Below, piece after piece: positions 63,082 through 64,000 of a DNA stretch of 64,000 nucleotides (within the stretch, counting starts at the first letter, position 1; each line of letters starts with the position of its first letter). A program made the position numbers and the translations under genes. This stretch comes from an uncultured Eggerthella sp. (GTDB lineage: Bacteria; Actinomycetota; Coriobacteriia; Coriobacteriales; Eggerthellaceae). The notes beneath the pieces are model-generated. The model did not search any database and was not told the DNA's origin. It saw only the letters and a list, made by a program, of their open reading frames with translations. The stretch lies in assembly GCA_900546175.1 (NCBI GenBank), contig URBX01000001.1:62001-126000 (forward strand), read 5' to 3'.

Positions 63082-64000
63082 TTAGTTTTCCAATTCCTCG
63101 TGAATGCCGCAATATTTATAACCTGGACGAGCATGATTGCGACAACGAGTTCCGTCTTCATTAATGTAGTGGCAAAATTCTTCTTCGCCGTCTAATTCAA
63201 AAACATCCTCTTCTACCATCTCTTCTTCATCAATAAGAGAATCGTCTAGAAATGAAGGTGACTTAATATCAATATGCCATCCTGTCAATCGAGCAGCAAG
63301 ACGTGCATTCTGGCCTTCTTTACCAATAGCAAGAGAAAGCTGATCGTCAGGAACAACAATTGTTGCAAAGTTGTTTTCTGCGTCAATGTCTACACGAGTT
63401 ACTTTTGCAGGAGACAATGCGTTTGCAACATATACGGCAGGATTCTCGTCCCACTGGATAACGTCAACACGTTCATTGCGAAGGCCTTCGACAACCATAC
63501 GCACACGAGAGCCCTTAGGTCCTACACAGGCACCAACTGGATCAAGATTTGGTTCGCGGGAAGCAACTGCAATCTTAGAGCGCTCACCTGGTTCACGAGC
63601 GATAGATTTAATCTCTACCAAACCGTCATAGATTTCAGGAACTTCAATCTCGAACAAACGACGAATCAAGTCAGGATGAGTACGAGAAACAATAATTGAT
63701 GGACGTGCATGCTCGCCACGAGTCTTAGGAGCATCAGAGTTAGGATCACGGACATCAACAATCAAAGTCTTAATACGCTGATTATGACGATAGCGCTCAT
63801 TGCGAGGGCGTTCGTTACGTTCGCCTGGATAACGCTTCTGATCATAATGAGGGAGCTCAGCTTCTACACCATCACGAATCTTGATAATAGTAAAGTCAGG
63901 AGTTCCTTGAAGAACAGTACCAGTAACCAAATCACCTACGCGATCAGAGAATTCCTCATATATTGACTGACGACCTGCTTCGCGCACAATAGAACCAATT
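63082..64000 (-). CDS. nusA: Transcription factor NusA (5' end beyond window) with Cys/His tail
   Basis: Regulates pausing, termination and antitermination of RNA polymerase. The start lies right of 64000; the visible part covers the end of the N-terminal domain, an S1 domain (RVGDLVTGTVLQGTPDFTIIKI), and two KH domains (FEIEVPEIYDGLVEIKSIAREPG, DPVGACVGPKGSRVRMVVE; LSLAIGKEGQNARLAARLTGW). The end is unusual. After the KH domains and an acidic stretch comes C-x9-C-x10-C-x2-H (EFCHYINEDGTRC...YCGIH), which looks like a small zinc site. Followed by ylxR and infB in the standard order. Confidence 0.94.
   Translation of the reverse strand, partial: IGSIVREAGRQSIYEEFSDRVGDLVTGTVLQGTPDFTIIKIRDGVEAELPHYDQKRYPGERNERPRNERYRHNQRIKTLIVDVRDPNSDAPKTRGEHARPSIIVSRTHPDLIRRLFEIEVPEIYDGLVEIKSIAREPGERSKIAVASREPNLDPVGACVGPKGSRVRMVVEGLRNERVDVIQWDENPAVYVANALSPAKVTRVDIDAENNFATIVVPDDQLSLAIGKEGQNARLAARLTGWHIDIKSPSFLDDSLIDEEEMVEEDVFELDGEEEFCHYINEDGTRCRNHARPGYKYCGIHEELEN

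Noticed and set aside
1..64000. CRISPR arrays, IS elements, phage genes, tRNA or rRNA genes
   Set aside because: No spaced repeats, transposase or integrase frames, or tRNA-like folds were seen; gaps between genes are short and explained.

Overview
The window carries a moderately AT-rich bacterial chromosome segment packed with housekeeping genes and no mobile elements, CRISPR array, tRNA or rRNA. Gene content points to the Actinobacteria and most probably the class Coriobacteriia (Atopobiaceae such as Lancefieldella or Fannyhessea). The evidence is an actinobacterial-type integration host factor (mIHF) beside gmk and rpoZ, a CGAAC-N4-GTTCG SOS box at recA, and overall low G+C. The species assignment is inference.

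Almost everything reads on the minus strand, so the order below is from high to low coordinate, as transcribed. (1) 64000-56703: nusA (5' end outside the window)-ylxR-infB-rbfA-DHH phosphoesterase-truB-ribF, the classic translation/transcription-factor operon. (2) 56487-54367: membrane pyrophosphatase hppA. (3) Plus-strand island 50903-54227: LpdD-like, UbiD-like and UbiX-like genes plus a shikimate-dehydrogenase-like gene. This is the only clearly metabolic, accessory-looking block. (4) 50767-45954: dnaG-def-fmt-rsmB. (5) 45931-35329: a full de novo pyrimidine operon, pyrR-pyrB-pyrC-carA-carB-pyrK-pyrD-pyrF. It ends in an OPRT-fold gene that lacks the PRPP motif, and it is preceded by a promoter, a PyrR-type RNA site and an attenuator. 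(6) 35059-32637: mihF-gmk-rpoZ-thiI. (7) 32544-28464: comEA-comEC-holA. (8) rpsT alone on plus. (9) 27626-15711: lepA-dusB-hemW, then CIRCE-hrcA-dnaJ-rsmE-mtaB-phoH-ybeY-dgkA-era-recO. (10) 15545-12706: rpsO-pnp-TSCPD gene. (11) 12608-9559: M16 peptidase-dapB-dapA. (12) 9482-1: RNase J-ftsK-rodZ-yajQ-rimO-pgsA/cinA fusion-recA.

Many of these junctions reproduce orders familiar from Bacillus subtilis: comEA-comEC-holA-rpsT-lepA-hemW-hrcA; rsmE-mtaB-phoH-ybeY-dgkA-era-recO; rpsO-pnp-M16-dapA-RNase J-ftsK-rodZ-pgsA-cinA-recA; nusA-ylxR-infB-rbfA-truB-ribF. The block therefore looks like an old, compacted gene order. Compaction is visible as a pgsA-cinA gene fusion, loss of grpE-dnaK from between hrcA and dnaJ, and at least nine gene pairs sharing an identical 8-bp start/stop overlap.

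The points most worth a second look are: the pyr leader (promoter, operator-like inverted repeat, PyrR loop that can pair with the terminator); the OPRT-like protein without catalytic motifs; the comEA ribosome-binding site buried in a terminator hairpin; the hydroxyaryl-decarboxylase island with an atypical AroE homologue; a Cys/His tail on NusA; and a long Ala/Lys/Glu tail on ribosomal protein S20.
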